From Micrococcales bacterium 31B (GTDB lineage Bacteria; Actinomycetota; Actinomycetes; Actinomycetales; Dermabacteraceae), in assembly GCA_022803075.1 (NCBI GenBank), contig JAFFTF010000001.1, forward strand, positions 98,747 to 162,746: 64,000 bases of DNA, read 5' to 3'. Every line of letters starts with the position of its first letter. The first letter of the stretch is position 1. The notes below the pieces were generated by a model that saw only the letters and a program-made list of their open reading frames with translations, made no database searches and was not told where the DNA came from. A program made the translations under genes and the position numbers. This document shows, piece after piece, positions 7,335 through 16,250 of the stretch.

Positions 7335-8717
7335 CTACACCAGGGCGCGAGTCACCTTGTAGCCGAACGCGGGGTGGTCGGTGCGCACGTGCTGCTGACC
7401 TGCCCCGTAAAACGATTCGCGCAAGGTAGAGCCCTCGTAGGCCGTGCGGTAGCGTCCGCGGGCCTGCAATTCGGGCACCACGAGGTCGATGAAATCCTCG
7501 AACGACCCGGGAGTCGTGGCATACGCGAGGTTGAATCCATCGATGTCGGTTTCGTCAAGAAACGCCTCGAGTTGGTCGGCGACCGTCTTGGGGGATCCCA
7601 CGAACAGGGGCCCGACGCCGCCAATCGCCACGAGCTCGGCGACCTTGCGGGGCGTCCACTGCTGTGCCGCGTCGTCTTGCGTGAACGTTTGCAGTGCGGA
7701 GTGAATCGCCTCGTTCTGCTCCATCTGTAGTACCTCGTCGAGGCCGTACTTGGAGAGGTCTACGCCGGTCCAGCCGGCAAACAGGGTGAGCGCCGATTCG
7801 TGCGATACGTAGCGACGGTATTCGACCTCCTTGGCGCGCGCGTCCGCGTCGGTCTCGGCGACGATCACGGTGACGAGGGCGAAGAACTTCACAGACTGCG
7901 GGTCGCGGCCCTCCGCAGCCGCGGCCTCGCGGATCGCCGCAACGTGTGGGGTGATGAGGCCCGCGCGAGGCGCCGCGACAAAGATGCCCTCGGCATGCCG
8001 CGCAGCGAATGCGCGCCCCTTCGACGAGAAACCGGCCTGGTAGATGACTGGGGTCCGCTGTGGGCTGGGCTCGCACAGGTGAACGCCCGGCACGGTGAAA
8101 TGCTCGCCCGCATGCTCAATGGCGTGCACCTTAGTCGGGTCCGCGTAGACGCCCGTCGCGCTGTCCTTGACCACCGCGTCGTCCTCCCAGGAGGACTCCC
8201 ACAGCTTGTAGCAGACCTCAAGAAACTCGTTCGCCACGTCGTAGCGTCGGTCGTGTGAAACCTGCTGGTCCAGCCCGAGGTTACGGGCCGCCGAATCGAG
8301 GTAGGAGGTCACAATGTTCCAGGCCACGCGCCCTCCCGTGAGGTGATCGAGGGTCGAGAAGTCGCGCGCCAGCAGGTAGGGCTTGGCGTACGTGGTAGAC
8401 ACCGTCACGCCAAAGCCGAGGTGCTCGGTTACTGCCGCCATCGCCGAGATCGCGAGTCGCGGATCGCCCACGGGCACTTGCGTACCCGTTTTCACGGCCG
8501 TCTCGGGGCCGCCCTGGTAAACGTCGTAGATGCCCACGACATCGGCGATGAACATGCCCTCGAACAGGCCGCGTTCGAGCAGGCGCGCGAGGTCGGTCCA
8601 ATACTTCACGGTGTTGTATTCGGTCGCGCGGTCGCCGGGCAAGCGCCAGAGCCCGGGGCTTTGATGCACGACACAGGTCATGTCGAAGGCATTGAGGCGA
8701 ATCAGTTTGGGTGCCAT
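7335..8717 (-). CDS. NtaA/SnaA/DszA-family flavin-dependent monooxygenase
   Basis: 460 residues, the usual length for this FMNH2-dependent, two-component, luciferase-like monooxygenase family (nitrilotriacetate monooxygenase A, DszA). Seen: the N-terminal LNAFDMTC, the HLGFGVTVSTTYAKPYLLARDFSTLDHLTGGR type core in pieces (FSTLDHL, GGRVAWNIVTS), VIYQAGFSSKGR-like turn and GPLFVGSPKTVADQL. AAAGGAAA lies before the ATG. It is the last gene of a leftward operon with two acyl-CoA-dehydrogenase-like monooxygenases and an ABC importer. Such enzymes open organosulfur or amine compounds, so sulfur scavenging is the best guess. The flavin reductase that would supply FMNH2 is not in the window. It converges with the Lgt-like gene. 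Confidence 0.88.
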   Translation of the reverse strand: MAPKLIRLNAFDMTCVVHQSPGLWRLPGDRATEYNTVKYWTDLARLLERGLFEGMFIADVVGIYDVYQGGPETAVKTGTQVPVGDPRLAISAMAAVTEHLGFGVTVSTTYAKPYLLARDFSTLDHLTGGRVAWNIVTSYLDSAARNLGLDQQVSHDRRYDVANEFLEVCYKLWESSWEDDAVVKDSATGVYADPTKVHAIEHAGEHFTVPGVHLCEPSPQRTPVIYQAGFSSKGRAFAARHAEGIFVAAPRAGLITPHVAAIREAAAAEGRDPQSVKFFALVTVIVAETDADARAKEVEYRRYVSHESALTLFAGWTGVDLSKYGLDEVLQMEQNEAIHSALQTFTQDDAAQQWTPRKVAELVAIGGVGPLFVGSPKTVADQLEAFLDETDIDGFNLAYATTPGSFEDFIDLVVPELQARGRYRTAYEGSTLRESFYGAGQQHVRTDHPAFGYKVTRALV

Positions 8718-8736
8718 GAGGGTTTCCTTTCGGGGG

Positions 8737-8755
8737 CGGACGCACGCGGCGTCCG
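8737..8755. other. Intra-operon hairpin with GGACGC/GCGTCC arms
   Basis: CGGACGC (8737-8743) and GCGTCCG (8749-8755) pair around a 5-base loop in the 62 bases between the permease stop and the monooxygenase start. On the plus strand TTTTC follows; in the leftward transcript no T-tract follows, so it more likely protects or tunes the mRNA than ends it. Confidence 0.5.
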
Positions 8756-8779
8756 TTTTCGGGTCCGTGCGGTGACCGG

Positions 8780-9592
8780 CTACTTCACGCTGCCGTGGGT
8801 AAGGCCAGCGACGAGGTACTTCTGGAGTACGCCGGCGACGACGTACATGGGTGCAACGGCGACTAGTGCGGCCGCGGCCTGCTGCCCAAACTGCACGGTG
8901 CGGTCGCCTTGGAACAGCGACAACCCCACCGAGATGGGCTGCGACGCGACCGTGTTGGTGAGCGATACCGCGAACAAGAACTCGTTATACGCGAGAAATG
9001 CGCAGATCAAACCCACCGCGACGAGGCCTGGGCTAAGAAGTGGGATCACGATGCGATGGAGGGTGCCGAGGGGCCCGAGACCGTCGAGGGCTGCGGCCTC
9101 TTCCAAATCGAGGGGCACGCGCCGCACGAACGAGTCGAGCAGCCACACCGCGACGGGGACGTTGGCGAGCCCGCTGACGAGAGCGAGCCCCCACACAGTG
9201 TCGAGCAGTCCCACGCTGCGCAGCCCGAAATACAGGGGCAGCACAGCGACAATGGGTGGCGCGCAATAACTGGCGAGGATCCACGCACCCAAGTGGTGGC
9301 CCCGGCGTCCGGCCCGTGCCGTGTAGTACGCGGCGGGCACCGCCACCGCGAAGGTGACGAGTACGGACAGCGCCGTGAGTAGCCAAGAGTTGCCGAGCAT
9401 GCGGGCTAGCGGGATCGTTTCGAACACGCGCGAGAAGTTCTGCCACACAAACTCGCGGGGCCACAGTGAACCGCTTAGCACGTCGTCATTGGAACGCACC
9501 GACAGTGAAATCAGGTACGCGAGCGGCACGGCGACCGCAACGGCAACCAGCGCCACGACAGCGCGTGATGTCTTCACACCCAGGCCGTGCAT
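8780..9592 (-). CDS. ABC transporter permease, MalG-like (sugar-type family)
   Basis: 270 residues with six predicted membrane helices. The EAA loop reads LEEAAALDGLGPLGTLHRI-IPLLSPG, which marks a binding-protein-dependent permease of the carbohydrate uptake 1 family. The start ATG overlaps the stop of the partner permease (TAATG). Together with the lipoprotein and partner permease it forms an importer. No ATPase gene is in the operon, so a shared ATPase elsewhere (MsiK type) must power it (inference from actinobacterial sugar importers). The oxygenase neighbours suggest the cargo is an organosulfur or similar compound rather than a simple sugar. Confidence 0.85.
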   Translation of the reverse strand: MHGLGVKTSRAVVALVAVAVAVPLAYLISLSVRSNDDVLSGSLWPREFVWQNFSRVFETIPLARMLGNSWLLTALSVLVTFAVAVPAAYYTARAGRRGHHLGAWILASYCAPPIVAVLPLYFGLRSVGLLDTVWGLALVSGLANVPVAVWLLDSFVRRVPLDLEEAAALDGLGPLGTLHRIVIPLLSPGLVAVGLICAFLAYNEFLFAVSLTNTVASQPISVGLSLFQGDRTVQFGQQAAAALVAVAPMYVVAGVLQKYLVAGLTHGSVK

Positions 9593-10482
9593 TAGTCCTC
9601 CACTCTCAGCGCGCGGGCTCGCGCGAACTGCAAGATGCCCACTACAACGGTGACCACGAGGCACAACATGAGTGTCATGGCTGCGGCCTGACCGATCTGA
9701 AATGAACCGCGAAACGCCTTGCGGTAGATCGCGAACGGAGCCAGCAGGCTCGCCACCCCCGGGCCACCCTGGGTGACCACGAAGATCAGGTCGAAAACCT
9801 TGAGGCCGAGCACCGTCTTGATGAGTGCCACTGAAAGCAGGGCGGGCGAGAGCAATGGCAACGCAATGTGTGTGAAGCCGCGCCACGCGCTGGCCCCGTC
9901 GAGGGCAGCGGCCTCGAAAATCTCGACATCGAGGCCGAGCAGCGAGGCGTACACGAGCAGGGCCACGAAGGGGGTCCACTGCCAGGTATCGACCACGAGC
10001 AGGCTCGCGAACGCGCTGACGGGGGAGCCGAGCGGGTTGAACTGCTCGACCCCCAGGGGTGCGAGCAGGCTGGCGAACCAGCCACCCTCGGGGGCGAGCA
10101 GGAGCTTCCAGAGGGTGCCGACAATCACGGGCGGGGTGATGAGCGGCAGCAGGAGCAGCACCCCCACGAGGCCGAGGCCGCCGCGGCGTTCCCCGCGCGA
10201 GCGCAGCGCCAAAGCGATCAGGGTACCGAGCGCCATCTGCAGGGCTGCGCCGAGCACCGCGAACAGCACCGACTTCCACAGCGAGTCGCCGAAGCCGAGC
10301 GATGCCGCGGCCTTCGTGAAATTGTCGAGCCCCACCCACGCGCGCAGGGGACGCGCGAGCGAGGATTGCGTCAACGCGAGAGCGACGAGGTAGACGGTGG
10401 GAACGGCGAGCATCACCACGAGCGAAATCGCGGCGGGCACGCCGAGAATCAGCGGCACGCGCCGCCCTGGAGCGACGCTCAC
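9592..10482 (-). CDS. ABC transporter permease, MalF-like (sugar-type family)
   Basis: 296 residues with six predicted membrane helices and the EAA loop IFEAAALDGASAWRGFTHIALP near residue 200. The GTG start at 10482 overlaps the stop of the lipoprotein gene (GTGA), which fixes the start. It pairs with the downstream permease to form the membrane channel. The longer open frame upstream lies entirely inside the lipoprotein gene and is not used. Confidence 0.85.
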   Translation of the reverse strand: MSVAPGRRVPLILGVPAAISLVVMLAVPTVYLVALALTQSSLARPLRAWVGLDNFTKAAASLGFGDSLWKSVLFAVLGAALQMALGTLIALALRSRGERRGGLGLVGVLLLLPLITPPVIVGTLWKLLLAPEGGWFASLLAPLGVEQFNPLGSPVSAFASLLVVDTWQWTPFVALLVYASLLGLDVEIFEAAALDGASAWRGFTHIALPLLSPALLSVALIKTVLGLKVFDLIFVVTQGGPGVASLLAPFAIYRKAFRGSFQIGQAAAMTLMLCLVVTVVVGILQFARARALRVED

Positions 10483-11831
10483 GCCGATTCCCAGGCGGTC
10501 TGAGCGTTCTCGAGCGATTGCTGCACGCTCTGCTTGCCCTGAATGGCGAGCGCCAGCTGGTCGGTGAGGTCTTGCAATTGCTGGGGTGCGGCCGCCGTGC
10601 TCGGCCAGACGAGGGGAGCCCCGCCCAGGCCGTCGCGAATCGCCTGCGTCACGGCGGGCGCGCCTACGGCCTGTGCGAACTCGGCAGAGTTCAGGACGCT
10701 CGCGCGGGCTGGGTCGATTCCCGAGCCCGCAAACGTGGCCTGCGCCTGGTTCATGACGATGCTCGTGGCCCACTGCACGAATGCAGCCGCAGCCTCGGGC
10801 TGGGCGCTTCCGGTCGAGACGCCGAGGCCGAAACCCGAGTTCAGCGCCGTGCGCGGAGTGGTGTTGGCACCGCCCACGGGCAGGGGCACGGCGGTCCACT
10901 TGTCGACGATCTGAGATGTTCCGGGGTCCTGACTCTTCAGCGACATGTCGGTCCACGTGTCGAGCATCGCGCCCTTGCCGCCAAGCCAGGCGGCATTGGC
11001 CTGGTCGAAGCCCGTCTGCAGCACCGTGGGGTAGGCGCTCGGGGCGACCTTCACGAGGTGATCAAGGGCGGCCACGGCCGCGGGGCTGACCAGTTGCGGG
11101 GCACCCGAGGCGTCCACCAATTCTCCGCCGTACCCGGCGAGTCTGTTGATAAAGGAGCACCCCAATATCATCGGCACCTGCTGACCCGGGACGATCGCGC
11201 CGAACACCGCGCCGCGCGAATCCTGCGTGATTTTCGCGGCAGCCTCGTCATAGGCGTCCCACGTTCCCGGCACCTCGACGCCGTACTTCTCGAACACCTC
11301 AGTGTTGACGAATAACAGGTGCGTGTCGCCGTCGTAGGGCAAGCCATAGCGGCGACCGTCCTGCAGCGTATACGGGTCGTAGATGGAGGGAAGAAAATCG
11401 TCGGGACGCACGTCGGCCGCGATCGCGGGCGCGGCGAGCCAGTCGGTGAGGTCGACGAGGGCGTTCGCGTCGACGAGGCTGCCGAGGCCAAAGTAGAAGT
11501 AGTCAAAAACGTCGAAGGTGCCCGCGCCGGACTGCGCGTCCAGAATCTGCTTGCTCGTGAGCTGGTCGTAGGGAATCGCGGTGGTCGTGAGCGTGCCGCC
11601 AAACTCGCTTGCGAACGCCGGGCCCAGCACCTTGGTGAACGCGAGCGCATGAGGCTGATTCACCATCGCGTTCAGCGTGACGCCGCGCAGGAGGTCCCCC
11701 GGCGGGGTGGCGCTGGCCTGGAGGGCGGCCGCGGTGCCCCCCGAACCGCAGGCAGCCAGCGCGGGCAGCGCGAATCCGGTGGTGGTGGCGGCGAGGCCGA
11801 GTCGGAGCAGGGTGCGACGGGTGATAGACAT
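10479..11831 (-). CDS. Tat-exported substrate-binding lipoprotein of a family-1 ABC importer
   Basis: 450 residues. The signal peptide has a twin-arginine motif (ITRRTLLRLGL) and the lipobox LAAC with lipid-carrying C28, so the protein is probably exported folded by Tat and then lipidated. The body has the extracellular solute-binding family 1 pattern (for example YGLPYDGDTHLLFVNTEVF, and a KGAMLDTWTD segment). It sits between the oxygenase genes and the two permeases in one leftward operon. The ligand is unknown. Family-1 proteins mostly bind sugars, but linkage to three monooxygenases suggests an oxidisable compound such as a sulfonate or sulfone (inference). Confidence 0.88.
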   Translation of the reverse strand: MSITRRTLLRLGLAATTTGFALPALAACGSGGTAAALQASATPPGDLLRGVTLNAMVNQPHALAFTKVLGPAFASEFGGTLTTTAIPYDQLTSKQILDAQSGAGTFDVFDYFYFGLGSLVDANALVDLTDWLAAPAIAADVRPDDFLPSIYDPYTLQDGRRYGLPYDGDTHLLFVNTEVFEKYGVEVPGTWDAYDEAAAKITQDSRGAVFGAIVPGQQVPMILGCSFINRLAGYGGELVDASGAPQLVSPAAVAALDHLVKVAPSAYPTVLQTGFDQANAAWLGGKGAMLDTWTDMSLKSQDPGTSQIVDKWTAVPLPVGGANTTPRTALNSGFGLGVSTGSAQPEAAAAFVQWATSIVMNQAQATFAGSGIDPARASVLNSAEFAQAVGAPAVTQAIRDGLGGAPLVWPSTAAAPQQLQDLTDQLALAIQGKQSVQQSLENAQTAWESA

Positions 11832-11851
11832 GAGCGGAGCTTTCGTGAGGC

Positions 11852-13048
11852 TTAGGTATAGAGGCTGAACGCGACGTGGGTGCCGTTGACGAAGTGGTCT
11901 CCCACCTCGCGTTTCTTGTAGGCGACCGGGTCGTGCAGGGAGTGAGTGCGCACGTTGCGCCAGAACCGGTCGAAGCCGTAGCGGTTCGCGGTGGAGCGGG
12001 CGCCCGTAACCTCGAAGATGGCAGAGGTGACGGCGAGCGAGGTGTCGCTCGAGAACACTTTGAGGGCGGCAACGACGGCGGCGAGTTCTCCGCGTTCGTG
12101 CCACGTGAGTTGGCTACCGCGGGCTTCGGCGGCGTCAACACGTTCGCCCGTCTGCCAGGCGAGGGCCTCGCCGGCGAGCACTCGCGAGTGCAGGTCGCCG
12201 TAGGTTGCGAGCACGTAGGGGTCGGCAGTGGCGGAGTCGACATCGCTCAGTACCCAGGGCCTTGAACTGGTGCGGGTGTATTCGCTGGCGAGGTCGAGGG
12301 CTCCGCGTGCGACCCCGAGGTAGAGGGCGCCGAAGAGGTATTGAATGACGGGGCCGACAAGGCTGCCGTACGCGCCGATCACGTCGAGGTTGAGCGTGCC
12401 GATCACGGCCTCGGGGCCCACCTCGATCTGCTCGAAGGTGACCGTGCCGCTTGCCGTGAGGCGCTGGCCGAGGTTGTCCCAGTTGCCGTGGGGCCGGACG
12501 CCCGGGTGGCTCGTTGGCACCACCACATTCCATCCGTGCCCGTCGTGGTCGGAGACGCCGCCGCAGATGATGATGTCGGCGACCGAACTACCGGTGGCGA
12601 AATTCTTGGTGCCCGCGAGGGTGAATCCGCCATCGCTGCGGCGATTCAAGGTGAGTTCGGGGTCGGTGGGGTTCACCGCGTCCGCCCAGATCAGCCGCTC
12701 GCTGAGGGTGCGTTGGTACCAGTGCTGCTGGGTTTCGGGGCTCGCTATCCAGCGCAGCACGTTGAGGTTGACCAGATGATAGAGGAATAGTTGCGCGATG
12801 CTCGCGTCGGCCTGGGCGATGATGTGCACAACGCGGGCGGCGGTGGCCCAGGAGTTGCCGGGGCCGCCGTGCTCGGTGGGCACAAGCAGGGCGAAGAGCC
12901 CGGAGTCGCGCAATAGGTCGAGTTCGGCGTGGGGTTCGGCGTTAGCACGGTCGCGTTCGAGGGCGTCGCGGGCGAGTTCGTCACGCACGCGCTCGGCGGT
13001 GGCGAGCCAGTGCTGCGGGTCGTGTGCGTGGTGTGGGTCGATTGTCAT
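11852..13048 (-). CDS. DszC/SfnB-like acyl-CoA-dehydrogenase-fold monooxygenase
   Basis: 398 residues, all three domains of the acyl-CoA dehydrogenase fold. The C-terminal RFWRNVRTHSLHDPVAYKKREVGD is typical of the DszC/SfnB group, which use reduced flavin to oxidise sulfur compounds rather than acyl-CoA. Other marks are LLVPTEHGG near residue 60 and GTKNFATGS near residue 155. The ATG overlaps the stop of the upstream paralogue (ATGA). It probably acts on the compound brought in by the operon's ABC importer, before or after the NtaA/DszA-like enzyme. Confidence 0.85.
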   Translation of the reverse strand: MTIDPHHAHDPQHWLATAERVRDELARDALERDRANAEPHAELDLLRDSGLFALLVPTEHGGPGNSWATAARVVHIIAQADASIAQLFLYHLVNLNVLRWIASPETQQHWYQRTLSERLIWADAVNPTDPELTLNRRSDGGFTLAGTKNFATGSSVADIIICGGVSDHDGHGWNVVVPTSHPGVRPHGNWDNLGQRLTASGTVTFEQIEVGPEAVIGTLNLDVIGAYGSLVGPVIQYLFGALYLGVARGALDLASEYTRTSSRPWVLSDVDSATADPYVLATYGDLHSRVLAGEALAWQTGERVDAAEARGSQLTWHERGELAAVVAALKVFSSDTSLAVTSAIFEVTGARSTANRYGFDRFWRNVRTHSLHDPVAYKKREVGDHFVNGTHVAFSLYT

Positions 13049-14454
13049 TTGTGGGCTCCGGCAAGGTCATGTGAGCTGGTTGCGGGGGTGGCCGACGCGG
13101 TGGTCGAGTCTGTGGAACCGGCGGGCGCGGCGGGGCTGGCTCCGATGCCCCACACGAACGGGGGAATCGCATCATTCACGACGTGGTCGCCCACGATGCG
13201 TGCCTTAAAGACGCGCGGATTATGCGAGGCCGCCGTGCGGGCATTGCGCCAGTGTCGGTCGAGGGCGAGCTTGGTTGAGGTGCCGGAGGCTCCCAGGGCG
13301 TCGTTAACTGCCCCCGTGGCTCGCTCGGCGAGCGGCCAGATTGCCACCTGCGCGACGGCACTGTGCAGTTCGGCGGCCTCGTTGCTGCGGCGGTCCGCCG
13401 CAAGCGCCGCGCGGACGGCCTCGGGCAGTCGCTCTGTATCGAAGTCGCCGGCTGCCGCGGCCACCGTGTACCGCCACGCGTCCCGGATCCCGTGCTCGGC
13501 GGCGTCCGCATTGAGGGCGAGCGCGGCTGCGAAAGCGTCATCGAGCGCGACGGCCACGGGATGAATCAGGGCAGAAGCGGCATAGGCCGCTGCCGCCGCC
13601 TCGCCGATTACCTGCAAAATCTGGGGGTCTTCACGAAACAGGGGAGCGTTGCCGTGCGAGAAAATACGGGCGCGACCGCGCACGGATTCGGCGGCCTCAT
13701 GGACGGCAGCCTGTGCCGCACCCGCCTGCACGATCAGTAAGAACCACTGGTAGAGGGCGGTCTGGTAGCGAAACCGCGAGGCGAACGGCGTCACCTCCGC
13801 GACCGTGGCGTCCTTGTAGGTGGCCGTGCCGGAGCCGGTGGTGCGCTGCCCGAAGCCGTCCCAGTCGTCCTCGATGCTCACCCCCGATGCGGTGTTGACT
13901 ACGGCAATCACATGCTCTCCGGTCTCGGCGTCCTGCGCATAGGTGTCGATCCACTCAGCGAAAATGCTGCCCGTTGAGTAGTACTTGGTGCCGGTCACGC
14001 GGGGGCCAGCTGGAGTGTAGCGGACCTTCGTGATGACGTCGCCGAGTGCCACCGCACCGATCTCGGTCCAGCCGTTGCCCACGATCTCGCCCGCGACAAA
14101 CCGCTCGCACCACGCGACGCGCGACGCGTCGTCGGCGGTCGTGAGGCGGTCTTCGACGAAGGCGAAGTGGCCGCGCAGGGCTTGCACGAGGTTGGTGTCG
14201 GCGGTCGCGAGTTCGAGTAGCACGGTGGCGGTTTCGGCAAGAGTAAGACCGAAACCGCCCAGGTCGCGGGGCACTCGCAGCGCTCCGAACGATGCCGCCG
14301 TGAGGGCGCGAATCTCATCTCGTGGCAATCTGCGAGTGGTCTCACGCTCGATCGCGCCCGCGGCAATGTCGGCAAAGAGTGGGCGAAATGCTGCGAGGGC
14401 GCGCGTGAGGTTCGCGCCTTCCGGGCCGGGCTGGGGGTGCAGGGAAGTGGTCAT
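13045..14454 (-). CDS. Second DszC/SfnB-like monooxygenase, first gene of the scavenging operon
   Basis: 469 residues of the same fold as its downstream neighbour, with about 30 extra residues at the C-terminus (Ala/Thr/Ser-rich). Family marks are LRVPRDLGGFGL, GTKYYSTGS, and near the C-terminus RHWRNARTAASHNPRVFKARIVGDHVV broken at the usual turn. AAAGGA lies 7 bases before the ATG at 14454, which decides the start. Two different DszC-like enzymes plus one DszA-like enzyme in one operon suggest a multi-step oxidation. Promoter and leader lie in 14455-14640. Confidence 0.85.
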   Translation of the reverse strand: MTTSLHPQPGPEGANLTRALAAFRPLFADIAAGAIERETTRRLPRDEIRALTAASFGALRVPRDLGGFGLTLAETATVLLELATADTNLVQALRGHFAFVEDRLTTADDASRVAWCERFVAGEIVGNGWTEIGAVALGDVITKVRYTPAGPRVTGTKYYSTGSIFAEWIDTYAQDAETGEHVIAVVNTASGVSIEDDWDGFGQRTTGSGTATYKDATVAEVTPFASRFRYQTALYQWFLLIVQAGAAQAAVHEAAESVRGRARIFSHGNAPLFREDPQILQVIGEAAAAAYAASALIHPVAVALDDAFAAALALNADAAEHGIRDAWRYTVAAAAGDFDTERLPEAVRAALAADRRSNEAAELHSAVAQVAIWPLAERATGAVNDALGASGTSTKLALDRHWRNARTAASHNPRVFKARIVGDHVVNDAIPPFVWGIGASPAAPAGSTDSTTASATPATSSHDLAGAHK

Positions 14455-14640
14455 GGAAATCCTTTTCTCACGGGGATTCCATGGTGACCATGGGCGGGGG
14501 TCTGGGGCACGCGCGAGTGACCCCACACGGCAGCATGTGTCGGGGGGTGGCGCCGCGTCACACGCGAGTTCACAAGCGCGTCACAGTTTCGAACCGGCCC
14601 TCTGTTTGATTACCTCGGGGCGACCTGGAACGATGATGCG
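14455..14640. promoter_or_regulatory. Divergent promoter region between oxygenase operon and transporter gene
   Basis: On the plus strand TTGATT (14606-14611), 17 bases and AACGAT (14629-14634) place a start at the GTG of 14641, giving a leaderless transcript. The leftward operon has a longer leader with a near-palindrome CCATGG-TGA-CCATGG (14479-14493). Three imperfect GTCAC/GTTCAC words spaced 11-12 bases lie at 14557-14584 and could be a regulator site; they are weaker than the PHO-box-like repeats elsewhere in the window. Confidence 0.4.
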
Positions 14641-15366
14641 GTGATTACTACACCCCCCCATAAAATGAACGGCGACCTCACGCCGAAGTCTGGAAGCGCC
14701 ACGTATGCACGGCTGCGTGGCGGTAACTACGACATCATCGTCGCCCTGTTCTGCGGCATCCTCATCATTTCTAATATCAGCGCCACCAAGTTGATCCAGT
14801 TCGGCGACTTCGACCTCGGCTGGTTTGGCCAGGGCATCGTCACCGACGGCGGCGGCCTGCTGTTCCCCCTCGCGTACGTGCTCGGCGACGTACTCTCCGA
14901 GGTGTATGGCCTGAAGGCCGCGCGCCGAGCCATCATCACGGGCTTTGCCCTTTCCATTCTCGCGTCGCTGTCGTTCTGGCTCGTGATCCAGGCTCCCGCG
15001 ATCGACCCCGCCGTGCAGTCCAGCTTCGAGATGATCCTCGGTTTTGTGCCGCGCATTGTGCTCGCCTCCATGGCGGGCTACCTGGTCGGCCAGTTCCTCA
15101 ACGCCTTCGTGCTCGTCAAGATGAAGGAGCGCGCGGGCGAGCAAAAGTTGTGGGCCCGCCTCGTGGGGTCGACCGTCGTCGGCGAGTTCTTCGACACCAT
15201 GATCTTCTGCCTCGTCGCCTTCGGCGGCACGATCGACACCGCCACGATGATCAACTACATCATCGTCGGCTACCTCTACAAGTGCCTCGTGGAGTTCGTG
15301 TTCCTGCCCGTAACCTACCTCGTGATCGGCGCGATTAAGCGCCGTGAACCCGAGTACCGCACCTAA
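14641..15366 (+). CDS. YhhQ-type queuosine precursor transporter (VUT family)
   Basis: 241 residues with about six membrane helices. Family marks are ISNISATKL, TDGGGLLFPLAYVLGDVLSEVYG, and in the second half GEFFDTMIFCLVAF and YLYKCLVEF. This family imports queuosine precursors such as preQ0/preQ1 for tRNA modification (established for YhhQ in E. coli). The GTG at 14641 is chosen because a promoter places the transcript start there; an internal ATG at 14668 is an alternative. No queuosine synthesis gene is nearby. Confidence 0.88.
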   Translation: MITTPPHKMNGDLTPKSGSATYARLRGGNYDIIVALFCGILIISNISATKLIQFGDFDLGWFGQGIVTDGGGLLFPLAYVLGDVLSEVYGLKAARRAIITGFALSILASLSFWLVIQAPAIDPAVQSSFEMILGFVPRIVLASMAGYLVGQFLNAFVLVKMKERAGEQKLWARLVGSTVVGEFFDTMIFCLVAFGGTIDTATMINYIIVGYLYKCLVEFVFLPVTYLVIGAIKRREPEYRT

Positions 15367-15455
15367 ACTGACATGGTGCCACGCGGCGTCCGGCCAGCAG
15401 CCGGGCCCGCGAAATACCACGGGGCGCATAGCGCCCGACCGCTCGAGGGGGAGCC

Positions 15456-15833
15456 ATGACCACGCCGCCGCCGCAGTACCCGCAGTATCCGCCGCCCCCG
15501 CCGCCGGTGCCCGCAGGGTACCCCGGCGCGGTCGAACCACCCCGCAAACGGTGGCCGGCCTGGCTCGGAGTGCTGGTGGGAATGGTGGCCATGCCGCTGT
15601 CGTTCTTTCTGTCGGGTCTGCTCTCTGGCTTTGTCCTCCAAGGCGGGCCGGGGTCCTCAGTGGTTGGAAGCTTATTCTCCGCGTTGTTTCTCTGGCCGAT
15701 CGTGGCGGGCGCGGTCCTGATGATTTGGTGGCGCACGCGCCGCTTCGGCGCGGGCCTCATCATCGGCAACCTGCTCGGCTACGTGGTCTTTCTCGGCGTC
15801 TGCATTGCGATCTTTGCCAGCGGCGCGGCCTAG
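15456..15833 (+). CDS. Small membrane protein with Pro-rich N-terminus (first of three related genes)
   Basis: 125 residues. A proline/tyrosine-rich cytoplasmic start (1-35) precedes three membrane helices. The stretch RRFGAGLIIGNLLGYVVFLGVC near the C-terminus recurs in the next two genes, so the three are tandem paralogues. GGGGGAG lies just before the ATG. No function is known to me. Confidence 0.75.
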   Translation: MTTPPPQYPQYPPPPPPVPAGYPGAVEPPRKRWPAWLGVLVGMVAMPLSFFLSGLLSGFVLQGGPGSSVVGSLFSALFLWPIVAGAVLMIWWRTRRFGAGLIIGNLLGYVVFLGVCIAIFASGAA

Positions 15834-15895
15834 GCCGACGTCGCGAAAGCGGGCCACGTGAGCCCAAAAGGCCTCAACGCCCAGAGGGGGGTAGC

Positions 15896-16222
15896 ATGCC
15901 ACCCACGCCCGACACGCCCGGGCCGACCGGCTCCCGCCATCACGCCGCAGCGGGTGTCTTCGTCGGCCTGGTCGGCTTCGCCGCGAACGCCTATCTTTCG
16001 TTAGGCGTGCTGAGTTTATTGCATGTTGCCAATTCGGGTTTAAGCATGTGGATGCCCGTCACCACGGCGGCAGGTCTGGGCTGGCCGTGCGTTCTGGCGG
16101 TCGCTCTCATGCTGTGGCCGCGCTCGCGCCGCTTCGGTGCGGGCCTGCTGATCGGCTACGCCGCCGCCTACCTGATCTTTGTGGGAGTCTGCACCTCCCT
16201 CACGGTCATGTCGCCCTACTGA
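15896..16222 (+). CDS. Small membrane protein (second of three tandem paralogues)
   Basis: 108 residues with three membrane helices and a Pro/Thr-rich start. It shares the C-terminal motif RRFGAGLLIGYAAAYLIFVGVC with its neighbours. GAGGGGGG lies upstream of the ATG at 15896, which decides this start over an open frame that extends left through the previous gene. Function unknown. Confidence 0.75.
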   Translation: MPPTPDTPGPTGSRHHAAAGVFVGLVGFAANAYLSLGVLSLLHVANSGLSMWMPVTTAAGLGWPCVLAVALMLWPRSRRFGAGLLIGYAAAYLIFVGVCTSLTVMSPY

Positions 16223-16250
16223 CCACGAACGTCAACCCTGACGAGGAGCC

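Noticed and set aside
14455-14640. SAM or preQ1 riboswitch in the divergent region
   Set aside because: Expected from the neighbouring genes, but no conserved core of either could be recognised.
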